The notes under the pieces were generated by a model, which searched no databases, was not told the DNA's origin, and worked only from the letters and a program-made list of their open reading frames with translations. Shown here one piece after another: positions 1 through 13,711 of a stretch of 64,000 nucleotides of DNA (within the stretch, counting starts at the first letter, position 1; each line of letters starts with the position of its first letter). Source of the DNA: Harmothoe impar (Eukaryota > Annelida > Polychaeta > Phyllodocida > Polynoidae); NCBI GenBank assembly GCA_947462335.1, contig OX381716.1, forward strand, positions 7,698,861 through 7,762,860, written 5' to 3'. Made by a program: the position numbers and the translations under genes.

Positions 1-3000
1 GTACATTTCTTTTACTGCACTGAAATAAGTTTTGACAGAGACTTCCCCCTTATCTCTATATTACTACCACTGCTGTCCTGCAGTTAGACATATTCCCTCC
101 CTCCTTTTCAAAGGCTCGCGCTTGGTCTGGATATGCAAGTATTGCTGCTTTGCAATATTTTTATATGCAACCTTAAGTCCATGGGGCATCCGTTTGTTTA
201 CTCCCACTCAATATTATTGAGAGGATGTAAACAAATAACCTATTGTAACTTAACATGAAGAAATACGGAATATGATTACACCAAATACCACCGAGGTGAA
301 GTAGGTGATGCAGAATACAGGCCTGTGGCCACTGTAATCCACTCAATATAATAAATGGAATACTATACTATTAGGAGAACAGTACAAATCCTTTCTGCAC
401 AAAAAAGTACAGCCTATGGTATTTAGTGTATCCCTACTATGTTATCAGTCTCCCATGGGTGCTTAATGTAATATTTTCGTTAGTGCTGCACATTCATCAA
501 GGAGATCCATTCAGCCCCTCACAGTACATGGCAAGAGGCATTAAGGGGCTGTGAGTCTACTTGTACAAATGTCACACAGTGCATCCACACAATCTAAAGC
601 ATTTACCAGCCACTGACCACCTCGGACTCATGAAAAGTGCCCACAATGTTAACAGTTGCCTGATTCTATTTCTCAGTATCAATTTAACAATTTAACAATC
701 CATCTTGATACACAGTCTTTATGAACAAGGCACCCAATGTTGCAGATATCGATATAATGAGTCAGTTTCCTTTTTGTACGCACCATGTAAGTAACAGTAT
801 CTTTTAGTATGAGAGTCACTGACTCACTATATCAGACATTTGGTAATACAACTTGATGCTTTGCTGTCCTTATGTAGGGTTTGTATCTTAGAGATAATGC
901 ACCAGCTTCTTTCTCATCTGATAGAATTCATCCAAGTAAAGCTATGGGTATGCTTATTTTAGGCGGGATATTGTTTAATAAGAAACACTGTCAAAAAATA
1001 TGTGGCCCTGAATGGAATTGGGGAAATTGCATACACCACATGACCAAACATTTATTAACAGTCAATATTTCCACAGGCATAAACGGGAAATCAGTATGTT
1101 GCCAATATCCACACACCCTGTGCAGCAACAGCTTACACTGTCCATGTTTACTGGAGACAAATACAATCTGCAGAAATCTGTAAATACACAACACAACACA
1201 AGCTGCACCCAAGGAATTATCGATCTATGAATAAACATTAAATAGGAATTGATAATTGACGGCAATGAAACAGAATATCTTTTCAGCCCTTGTTAAAGAG
1301 ACTAGATTGCTACACAAAAAGGAAAACAGTACGTTTGGAGTTGATACAGAACAGTTATTATCTAAATATAACAGATGAATATGACAACAGCAAGTATTTG
1401 CTAACTAATCTATTCTAAAGAGGCCGTTACAGAACTATCATTTAAGTTCCCATTTTTATAGGGCCATCAATCCTTTTTAGCATAGTGAGAGCGTGATGGT
1501 TGATGAGCTACCTTATAACATCTTGCCATAAAATGGCCTTTAGTGACATCAGGCTGACATCGGGTAAGACCATCTCAGTGTAATGGAGTTGAGAGGTATT
1601 CTATTTGAAGTAGACATGAGTGCTCCAGGAATAGAATACTATAATGGGATGAAAGCTTGGGTATTTCTTTTTAAATCTTTTCCAAAAACAAGTTGATACC
1701 AGGAGAACCTTTGCACTCTAAACAATCCTCCATTGTCAACACACTCCTGAAGTCTCAATGTAATGCATGTACCACCTTGGTATATGTCTTTGTAGAGCAT
1801 TCATACAAAGTGTAATATTACTTCTTATTAAATTCACCACAATATCATACAAAGACAGCTTTTCAACAAGTGATAAGATGCACACTCCATCTATTAGGGA
1901 CATTTAAGTATTATGAGCTCCAGTACCCTTCATCAGTTGGTTAGTGAACATTTCCATCCATCACTCCCGGTGCAATATTTGTTAATTTGTAAAGGTAAAC
2001 AGAGTTTGTAGATCTCTTTTTATTCCACAGAAGAGGTATGCAAACATTTGTGTTGCTTCCACCTGGATATTGAATGCCAAATCAACAAGACAGAATATAT
2101 ACATTTGACCCACGGTGGAGGGCAAAGACAAAGCATTTCACACCTTGGTTATTTCTACATACCCGAAGGTTAAGTCAGATAGTATGAGGCCACCAGTCAC
2201 TTTGCAATGGTTATTTTGACTTACACACATGTACTAGCAGAGTAGCTACTACATATTCTGATATTATAAATGTCCCGCTGCCGTTCCTACAAAAATATAC
2301 ACAAAGAAGAAAAGAGGGTATAACTTGATATCCTGCCTATGAAGTAACATAAGCTAGATATGCTACAGATTTAAGATGATCTGTTGTGTCCCTATTTTGT
2401 GGACAACACATTAGTGTTGGATACGGACAAAATATAAATTGTGGACAATATGTGGACATTTGTGTTGCGGGGACAAAATGGGACGCAATCTCTCTCATCG
2501 TAGAGACATCCAGACATGATCACTAAGGAAGTGGTATTTTTTTAAATAACATTGGGTTTGGTGGATTACGGGGGGGGGGACCCAACAGATTGGATCTGTT
2601 GAAGGCCAGGAATTGCACTCCTCATGAGGAAGGGGCCAAAATTTGTTTAACCAGATCAAAGGGGGGGGGGGGGGCGGAAACATTTAGACCACTCCAGCCT
2701 AACTTGTGTATTAGCCACAACTAGAGTTTTTGCCGATGGTATAAGCCACATCAGCAATCTGGATATGGTGACTTTTAATACTGTATCATTGTAGCAAATA
2801 CTTGCATAGATATAAGCTGCACCCTGACCATTGGCCAATCATATAAGGCACACCACCAATCTGACTCGCGTCATAGCAAGGGCTTATATACGCAAGCTTT
2901 TACCATGTATAGTAACCATCATTAACTCCCTGTAATGCATCAGGAGCTATAAGTTAGCCTCAAAGGTACTTAAATATCTTAACTTATACTGTTCAAAATA

Positions 3001-3690
3001 GATTCACACCAGGTTTAGGATATACTACATTTAGCACCAACATTTTCCACACACACTCTCACTCTCTCTGCCTCCTTCTGTCTCAGAAGAAAGACACGTA
3101 ATTCATGCAGAGCGTTGTAACTTCTGCTTCGCACGTTCATATTATACATACTTGTGGGTCATCCTAGGTCCAGGCCCATTCAGTATTGAAGACCCTCAGG
3201 CAGAGTTCTAGATGCCTTAATAACTAAGAACCTGCCATAATGCCTGCAGGCTGAGGCTGGTTAGGGACCAGGAGAGGGGAAGGTGATAACTAAGTCTACA
3301 GTGTAAGTCAATTAAAAAGTGACAATCAAATGTTGTCACATCTAATGCCTCAAAGTAATGGCTTCTGATATAACAAGGGTTATCAGCACATCTAAGGCAC
3401 ATATAAAAAGGAAAAGAATTTGATGACAAAAGCCAGCCGATATTTTCTTGAGGTTAAATTCATAATGTTAGGCGATACATTTTCAAATTACCATATCCAT
3501 ATTTGGTTGTACAATTTGATTCAATGATAGCATTGTATAACTCATTCTCAGAAGCTAAATGTTGGTTATGAGATCAGGTGACCATGTGCTTTTCTCATAT
3601 CCTATCTTTTGAAAAATCACTGTCTGATAATAATCTTGATAAACAGCTTCTTGAGTAATTGGCCTCAGCTAACAATATAGGATATCCTTA

Positions 3691-3784
3691 GCACTGCCAT
3701 AGCGGGCCAATGCGTATAGTAAAAAGGGCCCTCTGAAAGCCAAGATTTTGCGTTTGCATTGGAAACAATACGCTATGGCAGTGC
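3691..3784. repeat. Imperfect fold-back (14-bp arms)
   Basis: GCACTGCCATAGCG at 3691-3704 is answered by its reverse complement at 3771-3784. The outer flanks (GATATCCTTA on the left, CCTAAGGATAT on the right, near 3813-3824) are also inverted but separated from the inner right arm by about 30 bases. This looks like a small, decayed inverted-repeat element (MITE-like). No coding capacity. Confidence 0.5.
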
Positions 3785-4292
3785 ACCTCCAGAAAGTACT
3801 GGCAGTCCTAAGGATATTCGATTTCACCTTCCCTTCTGCAGTGAAACCGAATTATTTCATTATCAAGCAGTCTCCATTATCAATAGGATGTGTCCAAGGC
3901 CAACTCATTAATATCCTGTAATGGCATTTTCCTTTGTCTCTGAGTTTCATATTACTGCAATCAGTCAAACTCTATAACAAAGATGGTGTCTACAGTCTTT
4001 TTAGTGAGTACTGACTTACAACCTTTCAGTGACCCCATTTCATCTTTCCTAGTGTAAATGGCTGCACAGCTCAGAATCTACCATCCCAACCATAATGACA
4101 CATAAATGTGAGAGAAGGCAGAAGTTTGGTTGAAGGTAAACAGAATTAGGATTAGGCGATCTGTCAACAGGCCTGTTAGTAGACGCTCAGCTATTGTCTC
4201 ACTGTATATCCCAGTTGTTTGTTTTAGGTGACGGAAGGTGGACAGTGGATAATAGAGTATTCAGAACAGTTGTGGGCAAACCAATTTATCAA

Positions 4293-4412
4293 TTGTCAAG
4301 GTTTGCTGAACTGTGCTGAATTGGCTACATACTATACACTGTAGCCACCAGATAGTGTGGAGGCTGATTGATGAGGGCAGAATGTGGTGAGTGATAATAG
4401 GGGCTTTTACCA
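4293..4412. repeat. Degenerate dispersed repeat, copy 1
   Basis: This stretch resembles 8934-9060 in the same orientation. Shared landmarks in order are AACCAATTT, CAAGGTTT, a central GCCACCAGA-AGTGTG block, and GTGGTGAGTGATAATA near the end. Divergence is high, so this is an old interspersed repeat of unknown class. Confidence 0.45.
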
Positions 4413-5203
4413 CCTAATTGATAACAGCATACTACTGACACAAGGTTACCATATGACCTATCCATTTACCACATAACTTCACTAGTCATTGACATTTGAG
4501 CACTTTACGATACAAAACACCAAGCATTGAGATTCTTAATTCTTTTACTTCATATGACAAGCACCCCCGTTTCTGTACGATCCAATATTCTGGTTTTTAA
4601 TATATAAGATTGAGGTATCAGTTTAGTTTTACTTAAGAATATTTTTCATCTACCTTTTTAAATTGGTTTACTCAAAAAGTCCTTAGCATAATACATATAT
4701 AAAATGGAGGCACAATGCAGGTAATAGACAAGTGCAATGCAGAAACACAGATCCTTTACACACTGTAGTCCCAGCCTACATTAGTGCATTAGTGTGCGAT
4801 CAATAAAATAGAGTACTGCTGTAGCTGTATCAGACCACAATCTACATTTATTCAGAGCAAAAAAAGAATCAGAGTATGATTGGTAAATACAATATGACTG
4901 GCCGTGTGGTAGGACAGTACAATAGTACTGTTTATACTGCCTACAACATCTAGTACTCAGAATGTGATGAATGTGACACAGCAAGAACAGTCTCAGGTGC
5001 AGGAATGAGGCGCATGGCGGAAGCTGCATCTACACACAATAAACATACAGAGTATTGCCTGTGTCAATGTTTTTGATGGATACTGTTGATTTAGGGAGAG
5101 ATAGAGTAGGTGTATTTGCAACTGGTTTGCATGAGTATGATTGCAGTGATACCTTTTTCAGAACGTTACCATAGGGAGATATTGGGTGGATGCCTTTGTA
5201 TCA

Positions 5204-5236
5204 GGTTCTCATGACTAAAGTTTAATCATGAGAACC
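5204..5236. repeat. Short hairpin
   Basis: GGTTCTCATGA at 5204-5214 is the exact inverse of TCATGAGAACC at 5226-5236, with an 11-base loop. It stands alone in non-coding sequence and no function is evident. Confidence 0.4.
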
Positions 5237-6753
5237 CTTATGTTAAGGGGACGAAATTGTGCTTTAGAATATTCCTATGAAATAATGTTCATGTGTGTCG
5301 GTCAACATAGATACCTATGTCATAAATGCTCACCATTCACCTAATTGTAATCATGGTGTCCATAGTTTGTCACACACTTTACTTACAAATACTTCATTTT
5401 ATCATCAGGACTACCAGGCTACTTCACTAGGTCTGTTATCGTAATGCACTGCCATAACAATGGGAAGTGTTTTGAGCTGATTATTCATTCATTAAGCTCA
5501 TCCCAATGCATTGGCTGTGGCTTAAGTCCCCGCCAATCCTAAACCCCTGAACTTAGTCCCCTAAACTTTAAACACGTCACTGAAGGTGCACCTTATGAAG
5601 TAGGTGTAAGGCTGAATGTAAAGGTTATCCACTTGCAGCTCAGTTAGTTTTAAAAATATGTGGAAATGATTCAGGAAAATAACTTGAACACAAGTTTAGA
5701 ACTGCTTTAACGATCTTTCAGGAATCCATGAGCGCATAGAGTACTGCCAGGCTTAGGGATATGAGATTTACACCCTGATCTTATTCAGGATCTTCAGACT
5801 ATGTAAGCAGGTGCTGCCTTTATCCTCAGCAACACACAGAACATGTCATAAAGATGTATGGTGTTTTCGATGGTGTAGCCACAGGTCTATGGCGGTTAGG
5901 GGAATATAATCAATGATATAATAATCAATTTCTGTTTGAGTGACATTTGTATTTGTCGGGCTTCATTGCAGCGAGGCTTAAATAAGTTCTCTAAAACCAT
6001 AATGGTTTATCAAAGAAAAGGGTAGTAGACATGATATTGTATCCCCAATGTCCCTCTTCCAATGATTTCTTATCCCTTGTGTGTCTATGTGTGTAAAGTA
6101 TGTGTTGACCCCTGGTGCTGTGTTTGTGGGACGTGTGTTATCTTGGTTACCAGTCTCCTCTCACTGACACTCAGCCTCATTCTGGATACCTCACTCATAG
6201 TTCTGTTTACACACACCAGTCCTACACACACCAGAGCACCAATGTGCTGTTATCCATGTATCATTTGATGAATTATATGACAACATGAACCCAAACATAA
6301 AATATATTCAAATATATTTGGTGAAGCTTAATATATCTCACATCTGTATAGCTTTGGAATTTATTTGCAGAAAATATATCAATCCAATGAGCTGCACTGC
6401 ACTTGCAAATGTCTGCCATCATTACAAAGTGCAGAACCTAATACTTTTCACACATTCTGTGCATGTTATGGATCATTCAAATGGTTATGTTACAGGTGAA
6501 TGCTAAATGACACTGTACATTGAAACAGGTCCAGCACACATAGTACTTGAAATGAAGGAGGATCAATGTTCATTAGGATATGAATGGGGATTTTACCACC
6601 CCCTCCCCTGTAACTACCTATTAATTCAGCATAGAATAAATTCTCATGACAAGTTCCATTACATCTTTTTAGGCATGTTCTCCCCAAGTACTGAAACATA
6701 AGTGAGCAGGCAAGCAGAAAGGATGCTCCCCGCGGGATTAGTTCCGATTTTAG

Positions 6754-6770
6754 CCACCAGGGGGCACCAC
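6754..6770 (+). promoter_or_regulatory. CTCF-like motif
   Basis: CCACCAGGGGGCACCAC matches the conserved bilaterian CTCF core (CCASYAGRGGGCR) at every position of the core, on the plus strand. It lies in non-coding sequence. A single motif match is weak evidence of binding. It points toward the two opposite-strand matches at 41704 and 42176. Confidence 0.4.
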
Positions 6771-8933
6771 TATGGCCTTTTAAGAATGAAACAGGCTAAA
6801 ATTTGCTCTAGGGTACTTTTTTCTGAAGAATTCAATAAGATTACACAAAACATTCCATTTTTGTTAAAAAGCTTCCATATTTGGAACATAAAAAGAACGT
6901 TTTGAAGCCTAAAAGGGTGCCTTTGTTGTTATGTGTTGCCATGGAAACAAGAATTTGATTCCAAATCGAGGAAAAAAAGATCCCCATTGATAGGATGATT
7001 CATGAGGATTGCTATGGTCAAACCAAAATAAAATTATCATTCTTAGATCAGATTTTATGCCCTAAAGACTGAAAATGTATCAATTTTCAATCATCTTAAT
7101 TATGCTAATTAGATAGGGATAACTTGGAAAGTATAAGACTTTGAGCTTATCGAGACTTTGGAAGGGGGAATACCCACACGCGTTCATGAAGCCATTTCTC
7201 AAAAACTAGAATGAATATATTCTAGAGTAATGTATCATTGGAAAGCTCATGACATAAACTTTAAAGTTGGCTTTTTACTTGGAGTACCCTTTTCCCTTGC
7301 CTGTACACATTATTAATGTCTCAAATAGGATTTGCTGAGATAGGATGTGCCCGTTGATGTGGTCTGAGTTGAATAGAGAGTCAACGTAGGAACCAATCCA
7401 GCTCGATATTCCTAGGTGGGCACCATTAAGCTGTATGCTGAATGGGAGAGCCTGTCACTGGGGATGTCTAAAATCTGGTTAACACGGTGAAACCCAAGGG
7501 GACTGGTGGGGCTGGTACATGGAGATGCACTCTGTCTCAAGTCTAGTCTCCTCACATCTTGTCTCAGTTAGATGTCCAGGGATAAGGTAGTGTTGGTGCT
7601 ATAATGTACAACTGTCCTTACTAAACTATACAGACATATTGGATGTTACTTCCAAGACTAGTGTCCAATATTGGTAATTTTCACAGGGTAGGCCAAAATA
7701 AGTATCAGGAATCATCCCCTTATGGGTACTGTGCTATACACATTAACTACATTATAAATGGACCTTGATATTATGATAATTTCATAATGATAGAGATATG
7801 CTGCAATGAAGAAAGATGACATCTTTTGATATGCATTATGGGATTTCCCACAAAAAAAAATAAAAAATTAATGGACAATGTGTATGTAATATCAGACTTG
7901 TCTAATTATTTTAATTATCAAAGAGATGCTGGCTGGGAATTAGGGATGGCAATACTGAACTTGAATATTATAATAATTCAAAAAGCTTTGCCTATCCGGA
8001 AGTTTTAAGCAAGTAAAGTGTGATTACAATCATATATATGTCATCCAAGTTGGTACCTGACATCATTTAGCATTTAGCTTTTAGCATTTCTGCATTTGTA
8101 GTAAATGGGTCATCTTAAGAAAAGACATTATAAACACAAATACATGAAAACTGGTCTAAGTTCCATGGGTTATTCATGAAAAGATATCTACTGTGCTGTA
8201 TAGACTTTATAACCCAGAATTGAAATGGCACTAACAGCAGCTGAATAAAATAAACCTCTATGGCATCAAGTACAAGTAGTCATAATTCATTTCCCTATGG
8301 AAGACCCTGAGTGGAGTGGTCTCTTCATACCATCTACAGGAGTAATATATCTGGTGCCACTATAGGAGGACTGCTAGGAGGTTAATGTTATAAGAGATAT
8401 AAAAGCCAGACCACTCCAGGGAAGGAGTGGTAGCTTTCATCTACAAGCTATTAATAGTAGTTTTGATCTACTCTTGTTCCAAGTAATGAGCACCTGTCTA
8501 ATGGTCTCCTGACACAAACATGTTCTATGTATGGTGTGACTTGAGGTGTACAAAAAACAAATTGTGGCTGATTAATATGTTCCAGGCACATAGTCCATAC
8601 TATAATTACATTAGATTCTTGATGGTTTACCTTACAAAGTAAAACATAGGCACACATTTAGAATATCCGGTTTTACCCTTGATTCATTTCCTATTTCTTC
8701 TGCATTAATAACTGTATTTAAGTCATTGAGGAGATTTTTTAATGGATTTTCTTGAGTCCTACATCTCTCCAAGGGCAATCTGATAACTGTGAGAGAAGAG
8801 ATGCTGCATTGTCAAAACTACAAAGTTTTTCAAAAGGTATTCCACTAGACCCCGTTATGTTACTCTGCTTGCGGCATATTCTGGTACTTTGTAGCAGATG
8901 AGGGAGGGTGCACAGTGCCATGTTTGAGTATTC

Positions 8934-9060
8934 AGGCCATTTGTGACTGAACCAATTTCACAAGGTTTCCTCCACAGTGGTATATTGGATACATGTTCCT
9001 ATGGAGAGCCACCAGACAGTGTGTGATATTATGGATGGGTTTGCCAGGTGGTGAGTGATA
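8934..9060. repeat. Degenerate dispersed repeat, copy 2
   Basis: Partner of 4293-4412, with the same order of short matching blocks, ending in GGTGGTGAGTGATAATA. No terminal repeats or coding capacity seen. Confidence 0.45.
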
Positions 9061-11547
9061 ATACAAGGATTTAACGGCTTGTGGGCTCCCAGTGTTCAAA
9101 TACAGCCATAGTCCTGCCATATAATACTTTAAAGGTACCCATGGATACAAACATGGGTTATACTCATATCTCCTCAAAACAAGAGAAAGTTGTGTGAAGG
9201 ACACTCATTACAAGTTCAGCACTCTCTCTCTCAAAGAGACATGTATGCCCTCTCTGATGTCTCACTCATAACACATTTCTTTTATTTCAGGTAATTCTCA
9301 ATTAAAAGAGAACCAAAGTAAAGAACAAGTCATTAGTCACAGTCCATCCTGAGGTAATAAGGCACTACGGTTGTTGTACCATATGTATAGATGCCATCAC
9401 TCCCTACTTTCACATCATAGCATAACCCAGGACTGAATAGCATAATCTATAGCATATTGAATGATCTAACATATTCGTCAAGCATCAACCTAATAAACTA
9501 CAATGCCTTCCACCCTTGCAGAACCTGTTCTTCTCCAACCTGAATCCTACCATCTTCATTTCATACTCAGTACATTGTGTGCATTGTATCCATGGCTCCA
9601 TTATACAGAACTCCTTTATACAATGTCGGACCACCCCCTGAATAGTCTCCACGTGCGTGCCTCAACAAAAGGAGATCAGCTCAGGATTGTTAGCTCTGCT
9701 CACAGCGGTATGAGCCGGATGAACAGTGAATGCATTGGCTGTGGGCAGCAGGTGGAAAGTAGCTGTGTCTTCGTTGTTATCATAATTGTAGCACCTTCAC
9801 TAGTTGATATTTTAATGTCCAAATTATACTAAAGTTGAGGTAAAGTAGTTTATATTCACTGGTGAACACATAGGTAGATCTTTCACCCCTTAATTTAGAA
9901 TAGAAGCATTGCTCGCTCTTCCAAAGCGAAGCCAATTGTTACAGGCCAATTTCCAAAAAGTGCTATTGTTTGCCTGTCATAAAGAACATTAGATGTTTTC
10001 ACTCATAGTCCGCCCTGGAATCCTCCCTATGAGTGAAGGGCCTGCTAGTACCTGCCCATACCTAGTCCAACTCATATATCCACATTACAGCTTGCTTAAC
10101 TAAGGTGTTCTAATGGCAAAATAACAATTGGTTCCTTACTGCATTGCAGTATTTTGTAGAAAAAAAAGAAAAAAAAGAAGCTAGGTTATTGTATGCAATA
10201 CCAAGTACCCAAGCTGAACTGTGAGCCATGATTGTCAAACTGTAGTCATTACTATTTTGGAGAAAACCAAACCTCCCAAAATTTGGCCACATCGGCCAAA
10301 GAAATATCCTCTCTACCAACTTTGGACATCCAAACCAAAAAAGGCACATCTAGTGGTCTACTTCTATCGCTGCTTCTGTTAGGAATCGATCCCTCCACCT
10401 TCAAATGTGACTCATGAGCTGAGTGTAAAAAAGGTAGGGTATACGTTTAAGAGAGTACGCTGCAAAACTGATGGGCCTCAAATGTGTGGGTGGGCGAAAA
10501 GAAGGGTGGAAATGTTGACGCTGAGGTGGCTGAGAGGTGAACTGATGATTTTAGGTGGAAACTTGCTAACCGGACGTTGGGCAGCTGTTGGTAGGGTAGT
10601 GGGTTTTCACCCTAGGTGGGGTGTGTAGTATGTAGACCCATGAGCACCCAGACCGCCTTTACAGTCATGAGCGACCAATCTTACATAATATGTTTGATTT
10701 CAAGTGCAAGTGATTTTTAATGCATATGAGTCCCTGATAAGCCTTTAACACGATTGATATCAGATGATGTCCATGTATAAGGGACTTATGTGTGAATAAC
10801 TGTAAGTTGGTAGTGGTCGATAGTCATTGTACAAGGTGCTGAGCAGAAGGCACTACACAACAGGACAGTACTGAAGGGGGTATCAGATGGCCTCATTAAT
10901 GCCTCCGGCGATATGGCTGGTTTTAGATTTACTTTTTCTTAACCTCCATACATGGCATGCAGTGGTGAAAGACAATCCATCAATGTATCTATTGAACTAT
11001 GGTATTATCCTCATTAGAACAAAATCAATATTCTTCTTAATGTTATTAAGAGATGTGATTTTGTACAGAATTCATGATTTTGTAAAGAATTTGTGAGTTT
11101 GTACAGAATTTGATTGTGTTTCTTTAAACCTGCTGGGATCGGTGATAAATGCAGCACTAGGGATACATTGTATCCATCAATTTGAATAGAAGCTCCACTG
11201 TGCTATCTTGTATTGGTGCCATTTATGAGTGTGTTCTGTGGCTATTGACGCCTGTGTTTGCTTGATGTTTTGACACTAATACAGCAAATGGTGAAGGCGA
11301 GCAGGGGAGGGAGTGGCTCTCTAGTTTTCCAGCAGAGGACCATTATCTATGTTCGGCAAATACAGACTGACAACCATGATATTTAACTTCCATAAAGTTA
11401 TATTTCAATGTATTGTATTTATGCTTATAGAAAATCCCCATACATCAAGAACCCTATGACATGAGTGTGTCTATCTTTTACATTCCACATAGACATACCA
11501 ATGTGTAGCTTGCAGAGTAATATGATATCCGATGTGGCTGTGGCCAA

Positions 11548-11733
11548 GCTCAATGAACATGGCATTGATTTTTCCGGTATTCAATATAGGTCAAACCCTC
11601 TCTGGTTATCATATTCAGTTTGGGAGTTATATCTCACAGGCAGGTTAGGGGCTAAATACATAGCACAGGTTCAGTGCCTAGTGTTGTAACTTTATGATTA
11701 GTGTAAACCATTGCATCACTGTACAAAAATACA
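11548..11733. repeat. Dispersed repeat pair, copy 1
   Basis: About 185 bases here match 13514-13711 in direct orientation, beginning GCTCAATGAACATGGCATTG and sharing a GGTATTCAATATAGGTCAA block and a later AGTGTAAACCATTG block, with one insertion in the second copy. It is a moderately diverged interspersed element of unknown family. Confidence 0.6.
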
Positions 11734-13513
11734 AGTATTTCTTTACGGTAAATGCACTTCTCTGCCATATATGCCTTGCCTACAAATCAATTTCAAATTT
11801 TGTAGATGTCTTCCACTGCCAAGTTTCTATCTCTTGTCCAACCATGTGGCTGCATCCATCCACAATGTTCGGCGGTATTCCTATTCTGCCCATCCCCTTA
11901 CACCTACCATATCACCCACTTTCCATGCGAGAAATATGCCAGGCCTGGAGTATACCCTAACCCTATGTCTTTATAATCTCCACAGTATCAATATAATACA
12001 GTTGCTAATCAGGAATTCATTAATGTATTGAGGATTAAAAGGACATGCCAGTATGGTTAACTTTCCCAATCAGTTTGAGTAGCTCCTGCATTGTTTACAT
12101 GTGCATCTACAAGTCTTTTCTTTCAATCTGTGTAATTATTGATTTTATCCACCAGGTTATTCACCATATATTAGTCTCTGATTGCTCCTTGATTCTTTGC
12201 TGTCTGTTCCTCCCTTTTTCCGACTCACACCGATATACAACTTCCCTCTTGCCTATTTAGCTCTATCTAATACACCTTAGGTCTCAATGCTTAACCTCAT
12301 TCACTATTTCCACATGCTTTTGTGCCTCCTCAACCATTCCAACCAAACTGTCAATAGCATTGAGACTGATTGATTACATTGATGTCCTTGATAAATGCAT
12401 AGGCTGAACATACAATCTTTCTTCACCTTTCCACTACATTGAAAAACACTTAGGAGCCTTGAATTAGGCATGTATGACTTGCTTGCACCTAACAAATAAA
12501 GGGGGGGGGGTTCTTTGATGAATAGTTGGTTGGACAGGACCTCAGGCAGCAAACTATACATTTAGATTTGTGATGCTGTTTGCTGGAATTCCCCTAGTGC
12601 ATGAAATCCCATTAAATCACCCTTTTTTGAGCTTGGTATAGGAGGCCCTAGGCAGAATGTTTTAATGTTACTGCCAAATTGTATGCTGTTGTTGCCTACT
12701 TTGTTACAGTAAGCTGTTCTTTAATTGTTTCATAAATCTAATAATTGCTGTTTCATTGTGCCCCTTCACTATTGAGAGTTTTCGCATTTGACATTGCCAC
12801 ACATATTCTATGGACTTAAACCAACAATCCAGTTAGCCTAACCAAGATTAATCAGCCTGCCTGAACCCCATTTACTATTTCAGGGATTGATATTCTCCCG
12901 GTACTGTTGTTTATTCACGCACAGAGAATTCCAGGCGATAAAAATAAATTCTAAATAAAATTAGTTTCACCCGGTTTCATTAAAATGTACACTTCAGCTA
13001 TGGGGAAGAAATATGTAGATTTGACCTGAATCTCACAGTGACATCCAAACATTGTACATCAAAATGTCATGTGGTCACATGTCATGCCAAGCATGTAATG
13101 GAGTGCCAAAAAAGCCTTACCTGTTCAGATCTGTGTGTAGTAGCGGAGGCAACACTCCTCGTCAAGTTTTCTCCCATTCACTATTTCAGTCATGCAGTAG
13201 GCAGTTCCAGGGGCATTCTGATGCTAACGCCGGATTTCCTCAATCTCTCTTGAGCTCAGAGGTGGCACTATGATTGAACTTATTGCCGGGCAGTATACTA
13301 ACAACTAACTGTCCTGCCTGATTAGAAAAAGTCTGCAGGTAGAGTGGGCCAAATTAAGAACATGTAGTAAGAGCAGAGGTTGAAGAAGCGATGATTATGA
13401 TAAATATCATGGATGTTGAATCTAATTAGAAAATTATGTCTCTAATGGCAATAATAGCACATTTCCCTCATTCATATTCTGAGAGGAAAAATGAACTGTG
13501 CTCAATATTGAAA

Positions 13514-13711
13514 GCTCAATGGACATGGCATTGATTTTTCTGGTATTCAATATAGGTCAATACCTTTCTGGATATCATACTGTAGGGCATTCAACACCTT
13601 TAAAGTGCTGTATATCACGTACAGGTTAGGGTTTTAATACATAACACAGGTTCCGTGCTGAGTGTTGTAATCTTATGATGAGTGTAAACCATTGTTTTAC
13701 TGTACCAAAAT
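13514..13711. repeat. Dispersed repeat pair, copy 2
   Basis: Second copy of the repeat at 11548-11733, about 2 kb away, same orientation. It carries an extra segment of roughly 15 bases in the middle. Neither copy codes for protein. Confidence 0.6.

Noticed and set aside
881..1265. Cluster of overlapping 70-100 codon frames on both strands
   Set aside because: Several frames open at once in the same 300 bases is a compositional effect; no protein similarity recognised.
9503..9832. 109-codon frame in the left flank
   Set aside because: Longest frame of the left 18 kb, but no domain, no phase-compatible neighbours and ordinary composition; consistent with chance.
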